From Neelides folsomi (lineage: Eukaryota > Arthropoda > Collembola > Neelipleona > Neelidae), in assembly GCA_034687125.1 (NCBI GenBank), contig JAQGBZ010000019.1, positions 124,001-188,000 of the forward strand: 64,000 bases of DNA. Reading direction: 5' to 3'. The number at the start of each line of letters is the position of its first letter. Positions within the stretch are counted from its first letter, which is position 1. Under the pieces are notes generated by a model. It saw only the letters and a list, made by a program, of their open reading frames with translations. It did not search any database and was not told the DNA's origin. This document shows positions 26,348 to 36,709 of this stretch, one piece after another. The translations under genes and the position numbers were made by a program.

Positions 26348-27299
26348 TATTGAAGCTGATCTGATGTTGTAGAAGGGTTAAATGGAGAGAGGTGAATGTG
26401 TGTGATTTGGTCCGTGATGTCAATGCAATGATGTGGTAGGATGAAGTTCGTCTCTTGTAATAGGTATGTTTATTCGGAGTATTTAGTGAGGCAAAGTAAG
26501 ACAGAGTAAGAGAGTACAAAAAGTTGGTGATGGGTTTGAGTCCCCGGTCCATCCGAGAAGGGTTCCTCCTCGGTGGCCGCATCCTCCGATTCCGTAACAT
26601 TGCATTACATACACTTAAATAGGCAACAACAACCGGGTCAACCCAAACCCTCAGGAAACCCCCGAATTACAATATCATCCCCTGATTCGTCACCAGTCTC
26701 CTCCTACTACCCGATCATCCGATCTTATTTTTCTCCTACATGTTTCCTTCACAATAGCGTAATTGGTCGATTTTGAATTTAATAAAATTACAGCCGCCAT
26801 CAGGTATATTCACATACCATTCCCACCCGTCATATATATGATCCTAACTTTTTTATATTTCATTTTATCTACCCATAATTTTAACACAAGTTTTTTTATT
26901 ATATGAACTAATAAACAGCCAATTATTAGGCAAATCGATTAACAAACAACAGAGTTAAAATTCGTAATGTGGGGAAAAACGTTTCCAATCTACTGGTAGT
27001 TTTTAAGTATAATCATGATAAATGCTAGAAAAGAACATAACAGTAATTATTTATGCAATTCCAATTTGATTTCATATCAAAATGGGACGAGGGAAAGAGC
27101 ATGGAGTAGATAGGGCAATACCGAACAAAGTGACAATTGATCCCTAAACAAACGGAGATACAGAGAAAAAAAATTTCCCTGTATGGGACTCATATAGAAG
27201 AGATTTTTAAGTCTAGGTTTCGAGTAGCTATTAAGTGTATTGAGCCCTGTAGGTCTTCACCTGACACACAGACACTGGAATTTTATTAATATAGATGTT

Positions 27300-27670
27300 A
27301 GTAATATATTTAGGTATTTAATATATTTACACAAATATTAATAAATATCATAGATAGGTGCTAAATTATATTAGACCGGAAATTACATATTACTTATTTT
27401 ATAATTAATGATATTATTAATAATAAAATAAAAGTAAACAGCGATACAAATTTTTTTATTAACATCCAAATGTCAAATCAAATGATTAAAGTTTACTGAA
27501 ATTACTTGTTGTGTAATTTACTTTATAATTATAATTATTTTAATAATACATTTTTAATTTCATCGGTTTCACAAAATGTAATTGCACTTGCACAATTTAT
27601 TTATAAAATTTCAAGCATAAAATCCTTAAATTTTCAAATAAAAGCAAATATTCAAATAATTTTATATTCT
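27300..27670 (+). repeat. Duplicated receptor 3' flank, copy 1 (partner at 30770-31170)
   Basis: About 370 bp aligned in the same order and orientation with 30770-31170. Shared landmarks are GCTAAATTATATTAG/TTCTAAATTACATTAG, ATCCAAATGTCAAAT, TTTCATCGGTTTCACAAA and TTGCACTTGCACAATTTATT. The second copy lies just downstream of the broken receptor. Confidence 0.8.
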
Positions 27671-28244
27671 CTAAATATTCATTAAATTTTATCTTGGTTC
27701 AACTTCTTTTCATAATTTTCATAATTTTTTTCGTACTTTCACATACTTGGATAATTATTTCAATCATTCCAAAATTAGTAAAATTCATTTTTAATCGTAT
27801 GTTAAAATTTTATCAAAAAATGCTTAACTATAGAATACATTTTATTCAAAAACTATAATTATTCTGATAAAATAATTAAATTTAAATATCCTAGTTGAGC
27901 TAACAATGATTGCGGCACTAGTACCCCAGTTTGAGACCTGCCCTAGTCGCTAGTCGGAACAAGCAAATTCAGATGATTTGGTTTAATTGTTAAATATTCA
28001 GTAGCAAATACATTTGTAATTTAAAAATAGCTTAACTTATTCACTAATGAAAGGGATAATTGTGAAAATAAACAACTTTTTAAATTAAAAGGACGTTCAG
28101 GCTTATTGAAGGATAATTTAGAAAATAAACACTTTAATTTAAAGGATCGTTCAGGTTTATTGAGAAATATTTATGTAATTATATATATTTAATTGATAAA
28201 TATGTAATAGGTATGTATGTAAGTACCATGTTCTGAAAATATTA

Positions 28245-28291
28245 GTTGGAAAATTTAACAAAACATTAAATTACTTTGATCGGTAAGAATA
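28245..28291 (+). repeat. Direct repeat A1, second copy
   Basis: Same core as 26300-26347, in the same orientation, upstream of the receptor pseudogene. Confidence 0.75.
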
Positions 28292-28997
28292 TAATTGTTG
28301 TATCAATTATGAAGGTAGTACATATAGCAATTATAAAGTAATTATAAATAATTTTAAATTGCAGTCATGAATAATTACAAAATTGAAATGTCATCTTATG
28401 TTAGCAATGCAAACTAGAAGCAATGCAATTTTAAATAGCCTTTAAATAAAATTTAAAGGTTATTTTGTCATTTAATTATAATTAAAAGAATTCGTAACAA
28501 TTTTAGAAATAAAAAATTGCAAGTAAACAAATTTTATAGCATTTTCTTTTTCACTATTACTCTATAATCTATAAAATGTTAACAAAGAAAGAAATGCAAG
28601 TGGTTGCAATGCAATTTAAATTTTCAAATATTTTTGGAATTCTACCATTTACATGTGAAGAATATTATAATACAGTTTTTAAATTTAAAACTATTAGAGA
28701 TAAAATAAAAATTGGCTTTTGGTTTCTCCATTGCTGCTTGCACGCAATATACGTTTCATACTTAATCTATAGATTCAATTTAACCCTTAAAAAAGAAAAT
28801 GGCTTTTTTACTCTTGCGATAAACTTAGTAGATATTATTTCAAATTTTTATCTTTTTATTTCATCAGTAATGCACATAAAAACATTCAACAAAGCTGAAA
28901 ATATTTTGAACAATCTTGTAAGTCTTGATTCTTATTTTGAAGGTAAATTTTACAAAATACCTAAAAAATAAATAAGGTGTATGTATATTAAGTATTC

Positions 28998-29168
28998 GGC
29001 TGGGATTCGGAAAGCCAGCATTACGGTACTTTTTCCATGGTGCACCATGGTGAGGCTACTCAATTTGATTAGGTTAGTTTAAGTTAGAGGGCGTAACTTG
29101 TATTCATATACCAATACACACGATTCCATAGTGCACCATGGTGTGTGCTGGCTTTCCGAAAGTCAGCC
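28998..29168. mobile_element. Inverted-repeat element with internal 16-bp palindromes (MITE)
   Basis: 171 bp. The terminal 23 bp are inverted repeats (20 of 23; shared core TTCGGAAAGCCAGCA). Inside each arm sits a copy of a perfect or near-perfect palindrome, CCATGGTGCACCATGG on the left and CCATAGTGCACCATGG on the right. There is no ORF. Target duplication is not clear, so the superfamily is unassigned. It lies in intron 1 of the receptor pseudogene. Confidence 0.8.
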
Positions 29169-29249
29169 ATTATTCATAAGCCTTTATGATTTGAAAATAA
29201 TTATTAACCATTGGCCCCTGAGATGAATAAAACTTAAATACTTAATATA

Positions 29250-29361
29250 CTTTATTTCACAAACAAAGGTAATGAGTTCAAAGTTCGCGGAAAATATTTT
29301 TATGGAAATTCTTTCTGCGAACTTTGAATTCATTGTCAGCACTTTTGTTTTTGAAATAAAG
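29250..29361. mobile_element. Short TA-flanked inverted-repeat MITE
   Basis: 112 bp, almost entirely two inverted arms of about 45-50 bp (CTTTATTTC at the start, GAAATAAAG at the end; both arms contain TTCAAAGTTCGC). TA dinucleotides flank it at 29248-29249 and 29362-29363, as for Tc1/mariner-type insertions. It too is in intron 1 of the receptor pseudogene. Confidence 0.8.
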
Positions 29362-30769
29362 TATAGAAATGCAATAAAAGCACGTGAGATTGTTTTCTCT
29401 ATCCAATGGTAAAATACAGGCGTCAGTTTTACTTTTCCGGTACACTTTAAGCCAAATAGTTTCTGTTAATTGTTGAAACCAAAATTCTCTAGATTAAGTG
29501 GACGCCGTTTATTAATGATTTAAGTAATTTGGTTTATAATTTGATACTCCATTATAAGTATTGCATTCCCCATTAAATGACAATATTATTAGATTTTTAT
29601 CGCCTATTAGAAAATAGGGTTAATACAAAGTTAGTATAAAGGGTTAAACAAGTTAAATTGGGGCCACCGGGTATATGGTATTAACAACTGATATTGGATT
29701 ATTTATTGAATAATGAATTCAACTAACTTAAACTTACGTATACTTATTATAAAAATTTATTTATATTAGAGATATTTCCATCGTCAAATTTCACAAAAAA
29801 TTATACTTGGATTTACATACTATTGGTCATCAGTACATGTAAAGTATTAACATGCGTAATATTAGCTATACTAATTGGAATTGCTGACAGATCAACGATA
29901 ATATTTTACTATGATATAATTCCAAAACGTTTATAGGATGGATCAGATTTTTTCTCTTGGATTATTTATCTATTAATATTTTCAACGAGTCTAATTCCAG
30001 TATTTTTTTCGGCTTGAAAATTCCTTATGACTATTTTTTATGTATTGCTTTTCCTTCTATTATAACCTACTGGCTAATGATTATTGAGTAAATACTTAAT
30101 ATTAAATAATACACATTTACCATGCTTGTAATTTATATATTAATAAATCTTCTCTCTAGGAAAGAATATAAGATCACAATTAAAAAACATAAAGATATTT
30201 TCTTAATTAAATCTCACGACAAAAAAATAAATGAGAGTGATCTTGTAAATAATTGCAATGACTTAATTAAATATTATCAAATGATTCGACTTTTAGTAGA
30301 AGATTACAATATCATTACTCATTATTTATTTCCTACTTTTCTTCCCGTTTTGTCAATAATTTCAATTTTTGGAACTTTTACTGCTATTAAAATGTTATCA
30401 AATTCCGATCTTGTTATCTATGGAACTTTGTTTAGTATTGTCTTTTTATCTAATTTTATGATAACGTTAGTTTTTTATAGAATGTCATCGGTAAAGTCTG
30501 CATCAATTAATTTTGTTGCAAACAATAACTTACTGAACAAAAATAAAGAATATAAAAGTAATTCGAAAACATTAAAAATCTTTGGAGTTCGTTTTTGGGT
30601 CCCAATACGAACGAATATTTGATTCGTCTGCCTATTTAACCTATATGCTACATATTCAAAATGCAATTGCAAGTCTCTGTTTAGCATTTCAAGATAAATA
30701 AATCGCAATGTTTTAAAATACCGAATAAATATAATGTCGATTATATATAGTATTAATATATATATATTA

Positions 30770-31170
30770 GTTAATTATATTTAGGTATATAATGATCATT
30801 TAAAGAATTATTCCATTTCTGAATTGCCTTTAGGCAGGTTCTAAATTACATTAGGCGAGAAATTACATGCCATATACCTATTAATATTAATCTTATTAGC
30901 AAATTAATAATATTGATAAAAAAATAAAATAAAAGTAAATAGCTGTATAGAAGTTTTTATTAAGATCCAAATGTCAAATGAGTAAAGTTTACTTAAAATA
31001 CATACATATTGTGTAATTCATTATATAATTATATTTATTTTAATAATACATTTTTTAATTTCATCGGTTTCACAAATCTATGAAATTGCACTTGCACAAT
31101 TTATTTATAAGATTTAAAGCATAAAATGCTTAAAAACTTCAATTAAAAGCAATTTTATATATGCTATATT
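30770..31170 (+). repeat. Duplicated receptor 3' flank, copy 2
   Basis: Partner of 27300-27670. Starts about 70 bp after the pseudogene end. It contains a small deletion and a small insertion relative to copy 1. Confidence 0.8.
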
Positions 31171-31603
31171 TTCATATAATATATTTCATTAGTAGATTTA
31201 CTTCTTATTGTTATTATTTTTAAGATCCATCAGTTGCATTTTCTTGTGTAATTGTATTTAGGCACTATTTAGTTCCATAATTTCAATTCAATTTAAGTAG
31301 ACAGTGTAATTGTATAGCAGCTAAAATATAATTTCACGATCATTAATCATAAGGTTTTCTATAAGATCCTTGTAAAGAGAAATCACCTGGAGGGCTTTAA
31401 TTAATACATTGAATAAAATACTAAAAGTGAAGAGTTGGTTAATACATTAAAGGTAATCTTAAAATTGCTAAGGTAGGTGTGAGATTAGGTGAGATTAGTT
31501 GGGCATTTTTCACTAGAAGCATTGGTTTAATGTAAAGTTTAAAAGTTGTTCGAAATCCCGGATGGTTTCATTATTTAGTCGAGATGGAGGGTTCTTCGTT
31601 GTT

Positions 31604-33743
31604 TCACTGGATAGGGACGTTTGTGTGTGTGATGGCCGGAGTTGGAAGCGGAGCTTCAACGGTGAGGACGCCGTCTTTGCTCAGACTCGATCGAATCAAC
31701 TCCGGGTTCACTCCGGACGGAAGAAGAAATTCGCGGTTGTATTCCCGGTAAATGGATTTCGTCTCGGACTTCTCTTCATGTTTAGCATGAACCTGAACAT
31801 AAAACAATTAAATAATTATTTTTCAATTCTCCCACAAACACAATAAAGATTTGAATCACCCGCTTTTATAATTTTTATTAATAATCTTTAATGAACGTCT
31901 TCATTGACATTTTCGAGTATAATTTCTATATATTTTTTATAATATAATCAGTTTATCAAATATAAATAGATATTTTAATGTAGTTATTGTTCAACTAGTA
32001 ATGTTTTTAACTAAATAATTTTCACACAAGGCATGTTCTTAATGAAAAAGTCAAATAATAAAATCATTGACTTTAAGTGTAGATGACCATAAAAGCCATA
32101 AAGGTCGTGGTAATCAAAGTGGAACCAATAAACCACAACCACGCAAGTTCTAAGGTCAAAACACACATAGGTTTATAGTAGAATGATCTATGAAAATATT
32201 TTGGCGACCTTTTGATAATTGCTTTTAAAATTACCACATCGTTGACTTTACTTGTTTATTTAGCTTACGTTGGTCTATCTAATTTGATTATCTATTATAA
32301 TATATTTTACCTCACTACAGAAAAGTGTGAGTAAACTATAATTATAGTATTTAATTGTGATTAACTATAAAGTAACTTGTAAACTAATGTGATCGTACAT
32401 TGAACTTCTATGTTATATACTCTATACTTACATTTAGGTATATTGTGGTTAATTAAGTGTAAATTAAAATGCACTTACGAGCAACTTGTTGTCAACAGTC
32501 TTGAGGACGATTTCCTCTGGTGCGTATTGAGAAACGTCAAATCTGAGTTTCAAAGTTTTGCCTTCTCCTTCATCTTGAATGAGAGGAGAGTTGAGGCCTT
32601 CAAAGTTTGAAGAGCTTGTGTTGTTCGAAGACGTCGTCGTGCTGCTGTTCAAAATTAATTTTAATTTTAACTACTTAAATAAAATACTTACAAATGTGTT
32701 AAATTGGTGATATTAAATTTTAATTTAATTTATAGGAATTAAAGTGATTAGGAATTTTAGAGATTAAATTGCACCTCCTCGACTGAGCGTGAGAATGATT
32801 GTGAGCGGAGCTGAGGAGCGAAGAGGAATCCAGGAAGCTTTAAATATTTTTTTATATTATTTATTAAAAGCGTTATGATTCAATTGATTATTCCTCCACT
32901 TTTGGCAAGTAGAGGAATTAATTAATATTTCTACTTTTCAAAGAAACAATTAATTTGTAAAAGTTTAATTAGAAAAAGCCATTTGAGTAAATAAAAAAGT
33001 GAAGCGGCAATAAAAAATTAACTTCTAAATTTTTAATAAAATTTTCACCTTGAAGTGTTGAAGAAATTGTCTTGCCGTTGAAGAAGCTGCGTGCGGAAGT
33101 TTGACTATTTTAATATTAAAAACCTCATTATAATTTTAATGTCATGCTTAAAATTTTATTCTTAGAATCTTAGAAGAAAATATTAAGTATGGTTTATCAA
33201 TGTGGGATATTTCATATGCATTATTTCATTACCATCTCATCTTCCATGCGACGCATCTCAGCATCGAATCTGCGAAAAAAAATGAATTAATTTAATTACG
33301 TTGAAACGCGTACACGCATTAATCGACTTCATGGTCAAAATTGATCCAATATGGTTTCAAGGTAAATGTCTATATTGTAAAATGGATTTGTTCGATGAAA
33401 AAGAATCTCCAATTATTTAAGGACATTGGCCTTCAAAAAAGTCAAAATGATCTAATATATAAAATAGAGATATATTCTCAATTCTATTACATATAAAGTA
33501 TTTAGTGAGAAATTCAACATAATATAATTTTAGCAAATGAACAACTATAAACACCTGGAAAGCCCAAATCAATAGTAAAATTAATTATCTTTAACAATTG
33601 GCGTCATCGTGAATTTAAGTCTAATTTCTGATCTCTATCTCCAAAAAATTTACAAAAATATTATTTTACCTTTCTCTGATGGATGAGAATTCTGTGTCGA
33701 GGACATTATTGTCCGACAATTTGACTGGGATCCGTTTGTCCAT
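31604..33743 (-). CDS. Small heat-shock protein (Hsp20/alpha-crystallin family)
   Basis: Coding exons on the minus strand: 33743-33670, 33269-33233, 33104-33049, 32837-32775, 32644-32479, 31792-31604; 194 aa with closing phases. Residues about 105-180 form an alpha-crystallin domain (KLRFDVSQYAPEEIVLKTVD, then EYNREFLLPSGVNPE and LSKDGVLTVEAP). The C-terminal VPIQ resembles the I-x-I tail motif. The N-terminal arm contains RFDAEMRRMEDEM, a known small Hsp feature, and a Ser/Thr/Asn-rich linker (about 77-100). Such proteins are ATP-independent holdases. The probable 5' leader is split: an untranslated exon ends at 34013 and the next starts at 33833. Six coding exons, one of 37 nt, is unusually fragmented for this family, in which inducible members are often intronless. 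I saw no clear heat-shock element array. Confidence 0.95.
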
Positions 33744-34012
33744 TTTTCTTTCTTATTTTTCCCAAGGAAATGAATCTGTCTTGGAGTCTTCTTTGTAGAT
33801 CGCGATGTTCTGGTTCCTTCCAAATTCTTGGGCCTAAAAATACCACAGAATTGAGTCTCACTACGCAAGAATCCCCCTCCACAACGTAAAAAATGAGAGT
33901 AAAAATGAAGGGAAAAATTTTTTCTCGGTCTCGTCCCCTAATTTCCTTCCTTCTCCTCAACCTCCTTGACATCTCAATCCCGGAAAATGAAAATGGAACA
34001 GAGGAGACTTAC

Positions 34013-34085
34013 GAGAAAATTCAGGTGTGATTTTGGAAATGATGACTGGCGTTGACGAGTGAGATAGCGACCAGAGTAAGAGTGA
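34013..34085 (-). other. Probable 5' untranslated exon of the small Hsp gene
   Basis: It lies 25-100 bp downstream (minus strand) of a TATA box and ends at a good donor (GTAAGT) at 34013. The following acceptor TTTTTAG precedes 33833, and the ATG at 33743 lies 90 nt into that exon. The upper limit is estimated. Confidence 0.6.
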
Positions 34086-34108
34086 AGGTGGAGAGGGCGA
34101 ATGGGAAT

Positions 34109-34120
34109 TTATATATATAA
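34109..34120 (-). promoter_or_regulatory. TATA box of the small Hsp gene
   Basis: TTATATATATAA on the minus strand, about 25-30 bp before the inferred transcript start. A perfect inverted repeat, GGAGGGA-AAAGC-TCCCTCC, lies 30-45 bp upstream at 34149-34167 and could be a protein-binding site. Confidence 0.6.
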
Positions 34121-34167
34121 GAGTGAGTTTATAGGAGTCGGGGGCCGGGGAGGGAAAAGCTCCCTCC

Positions 34168-36709
34168 TATGTTCATATAAGGGAGCTACAAACTTCAGCC
34201 CACACAAATCTCCGACGACTCATCTGCCCCCCACACAACCCCCAATTCCGACAGTCTGATTCACACTCCTTTTGCCGCTAATGCATACCCGGGGATACCC
34301 GGGATAAACTCTCATGAGCATGATAACATTTGCAATCTCAATTGTGGATGGATTTAAACACCCGGGTTTCCTTGTTCTTAATGCCAAATTACGTTGCATC
34401 AGGAACGTTCGGGAACTTTTTTTCCAACACCAATTTGTAATCTACGATTCACACAACAATTTAACATACAAACACTGTGTTCATTGTATTACAATGATTT
34501 GCACTGCAATTTTATTTTTTGCAAAATTCCATCTTGGGTTATTCTCATTTTAACGATTATTTAACGAATTATTTATCATCAAATAATTTGCGAAAAACTT
34601 ATCAAATTTTACAATTCTTGCTAAAATTATTCTTAATTCTAAACGGTTGGGTTTAATATAAAAATGTTAGACCAAAAGTAAGAATAGAATATTAGAGAGT
34701 GGAGAATTTAGTAGGAAAATTTTTTGCTAATTAAAAGCGGATTCGAAGATCATTAAGCAAATTGAAATTCAAATGTTCAAAAAGGCTAATGGTAACTTAT
34801 GCAATGAATGCATTTTTAGGGAAATAAATATGCTAATTAACTAATACATAATGCAAAAAGTTCCATAATAGTCCATGTTGATTTTTCAAGTTTAAGAGCT
34901 TGTGAATTAACGAGTGTGATTTTAAGCGCTTATTTTATGTCTCAGGTTTTCCAAAGAATTCTAGAAGAATAAAAAAATTGTTCTTCATCCTTTTAGACGC
35001 AATGTCGTCTTCTGTGGGTGATGGAGCGGCAGAGACAGTTTTGGGGTTGTGACCTCACCAACTCCACGGCGTCCACTTTGTGGATTTCCCTTTTTCTCAA
35101 TTTCGAGGAGAACGTGTGGTGGCAGAACCAAGGCGTGGGCGTCGTGGGTGAGGACACAAAAACTACTCCAAATTATTCCATTCAACTTCCACAACACCTA
35201 CACTCATAGAATATACTAGAAATTTTCCCAAATTCTCTTCCTTAACTTCCAAACTTCAATTGCAACCTTTGCTTTATAATTTAAGAATTAGCTCAAATTG
35301 CTTTCTACTATTGATTCTTATCGGTTTTACGCCCCTTATATCTCATTTTACATATTTGAGCTTATTATAAGTACCATATTAGTTCAATAATATTAAATAC
35401 ATAATAAAATACACACTTGCGATTTGTTATATTGTAATAGGACAAAGAATAAGAAAATTATTAAACCATTGTGTGCTTGGGTTTTAATGATTAAGACAAT
35501 GAAAGTTGATCATTTAAATATTATGCATTATCATTATGTAAACACGTCAAGAATTAAAAGATGATTAATTTGTGAAAATGAGGACTATTAGTTAAGTGGG
35601 GTTTGGGGTGAAGCTTAAAGAGCCGAAGAGATTGGAGATTAGAGATATGGAAATGAAAGGCGGGTGAAGAGTTCAAGACTCGAGGAATTTATAAATGTTT
35701 TCCATCTTGCCAAATCTTGGCATTTCATCAATTCTCCTTCTTAATACCGAAATCACCATTCGTCACTGTCACTGGGCCACAATGAAAGAATTGGAAGGCC
35801 CAAAGTGTTTACAAAGGGAAGTGGATCGTATGGAAATGGCAATTTCTTGAGTGCTCTTTAAGGAAATGTTTACTACGAGAATTTCCTTTTATATCATTTG
35901 GTACAAATATGAAGTCGAATTTATTTGATTGTGAATGTGATGAAATCGCTTTGCTTCGATCCACGCCGTTCTTTTTTAATAAGATAAGTATAGGATTGAA
36001 TAAGAAATATGTTCCATTTCTCAAACTAATACCTGCGATAATTCAAACGATGCTTTTCTTAATGATTTCCAAATTTTTTATGACAATTTAACTTAATGCC
36101 ATTCTTCGAAAAGTAGAGAGTAAACATTATTTAATTTTATCTATTTTATTTCTTAATTTCATTAGAAAATGGCTAAAAATATGTCAAAAACGCCTGATTT
36201 TTAACATTTTAATCTCATATTTTTTGAAAAATAAGGAGATTGATGATTAAAAATCCTTTTTAAGTCAATTGAATTCGTAGAATTCAGGTAAGATACATTT
36301 TGGCTGCTGGTTATTTGGATTTTAATTTATTTGGTAATTAATCATAATAATATTTCATCTCCCGCCGATAAGCATGACGCCGTCTTAATTAATTATTAAT
36401 CTTCATTTAATAATTATTCTCTTTCTTAAAGTTAATAGATTTAATGTATGTATGTAATGTGTATGATGATGCCAAAACTAATTAGGTAATTGTTTCTTGT
36501 TTCATTTTAATCATTTTCAATGATGTATGGTCAAATAAGCTTAATTTGTAATTATGAGGTTGAGAATAATAAAGTTGTGTAATAAAAAATAGTCTCCAGA
36601 ATTTATTTTTGGGGCATATATAAATAAAGAACAACACACGCACCAGGCGGGAGGGTAAAATAAGTTACAGGAATAATATTACAATTGGATGTTGCAATAA
36701 ACAAAGTCG
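34168..36709. other. Intergenic; one isolated exon-like segment
   Basis: Mostly AT-rich. The only coding-like piece is 34997-35147: an open 50-codon segment between an acceptor TTCATCCTTTTAG and a donor GTGAGG on the plus strand, GC-richer than its surroundings. No partner exons were found. A TTTATT (AATAAA on minus) at about 36602 is the likely poly(A) signal of the next gene. Confidence 0.5.

Larger units (their letters stand above)
26064..28575. other. Spacer between divergent receptor copies, repeat remnants
   Basis: It should hold both receptor promoters. A GC-richer segment at about 26363-26814 looks like a solo LTR on the minus strand, with TATTTAAG near 26615 and AATAAA near 26470, but no target duplication is visible. 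The end of the segment near 27245-27298 (ACACACAGACACTGG then an AT tail) resembles the 3' end of a LINE/SINE. The copy of a duplicated flank at about 27300-27670 is listed separately. Confidence 0.5.
28576..30701 (+). pseudogene. Gustatory-receptor-like pseudogene, paralogue of the 24256-26063 gene
   Basis: Three exon equivalents at 28576-28942, 29770-30087 and 30160-30701 align along their length with the intact minus-strand receptor, with the same splice phases. Exon 1 is open, from an ATG to a donor after the DSYFEG end. Exon 2 has an in-frame TAG at 29934-29936 (Trp in the intact copy) and a TGA at 30015-30017, then a one-base loss near 30024. Exon 3 is open until an extra T in the run at 30592-30596 shifts the frame just before the TM7 region (SAYLTYMLHIQ is present in another frame). 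Two stops plus two frameshifts make it non-functional. Intron 1 holds two MITE-like insertions. High remaining similarity and intact splice sites suggest a fairly recent loss. Confidence 0.88.

Noticed and set aside
26510-26560. GGTTTGAGTCC resembling a tRNA B box, suggesting a SINE
   Set aside because: No A box at the right distance or orientation; the segment fits an LTR-like reading better.
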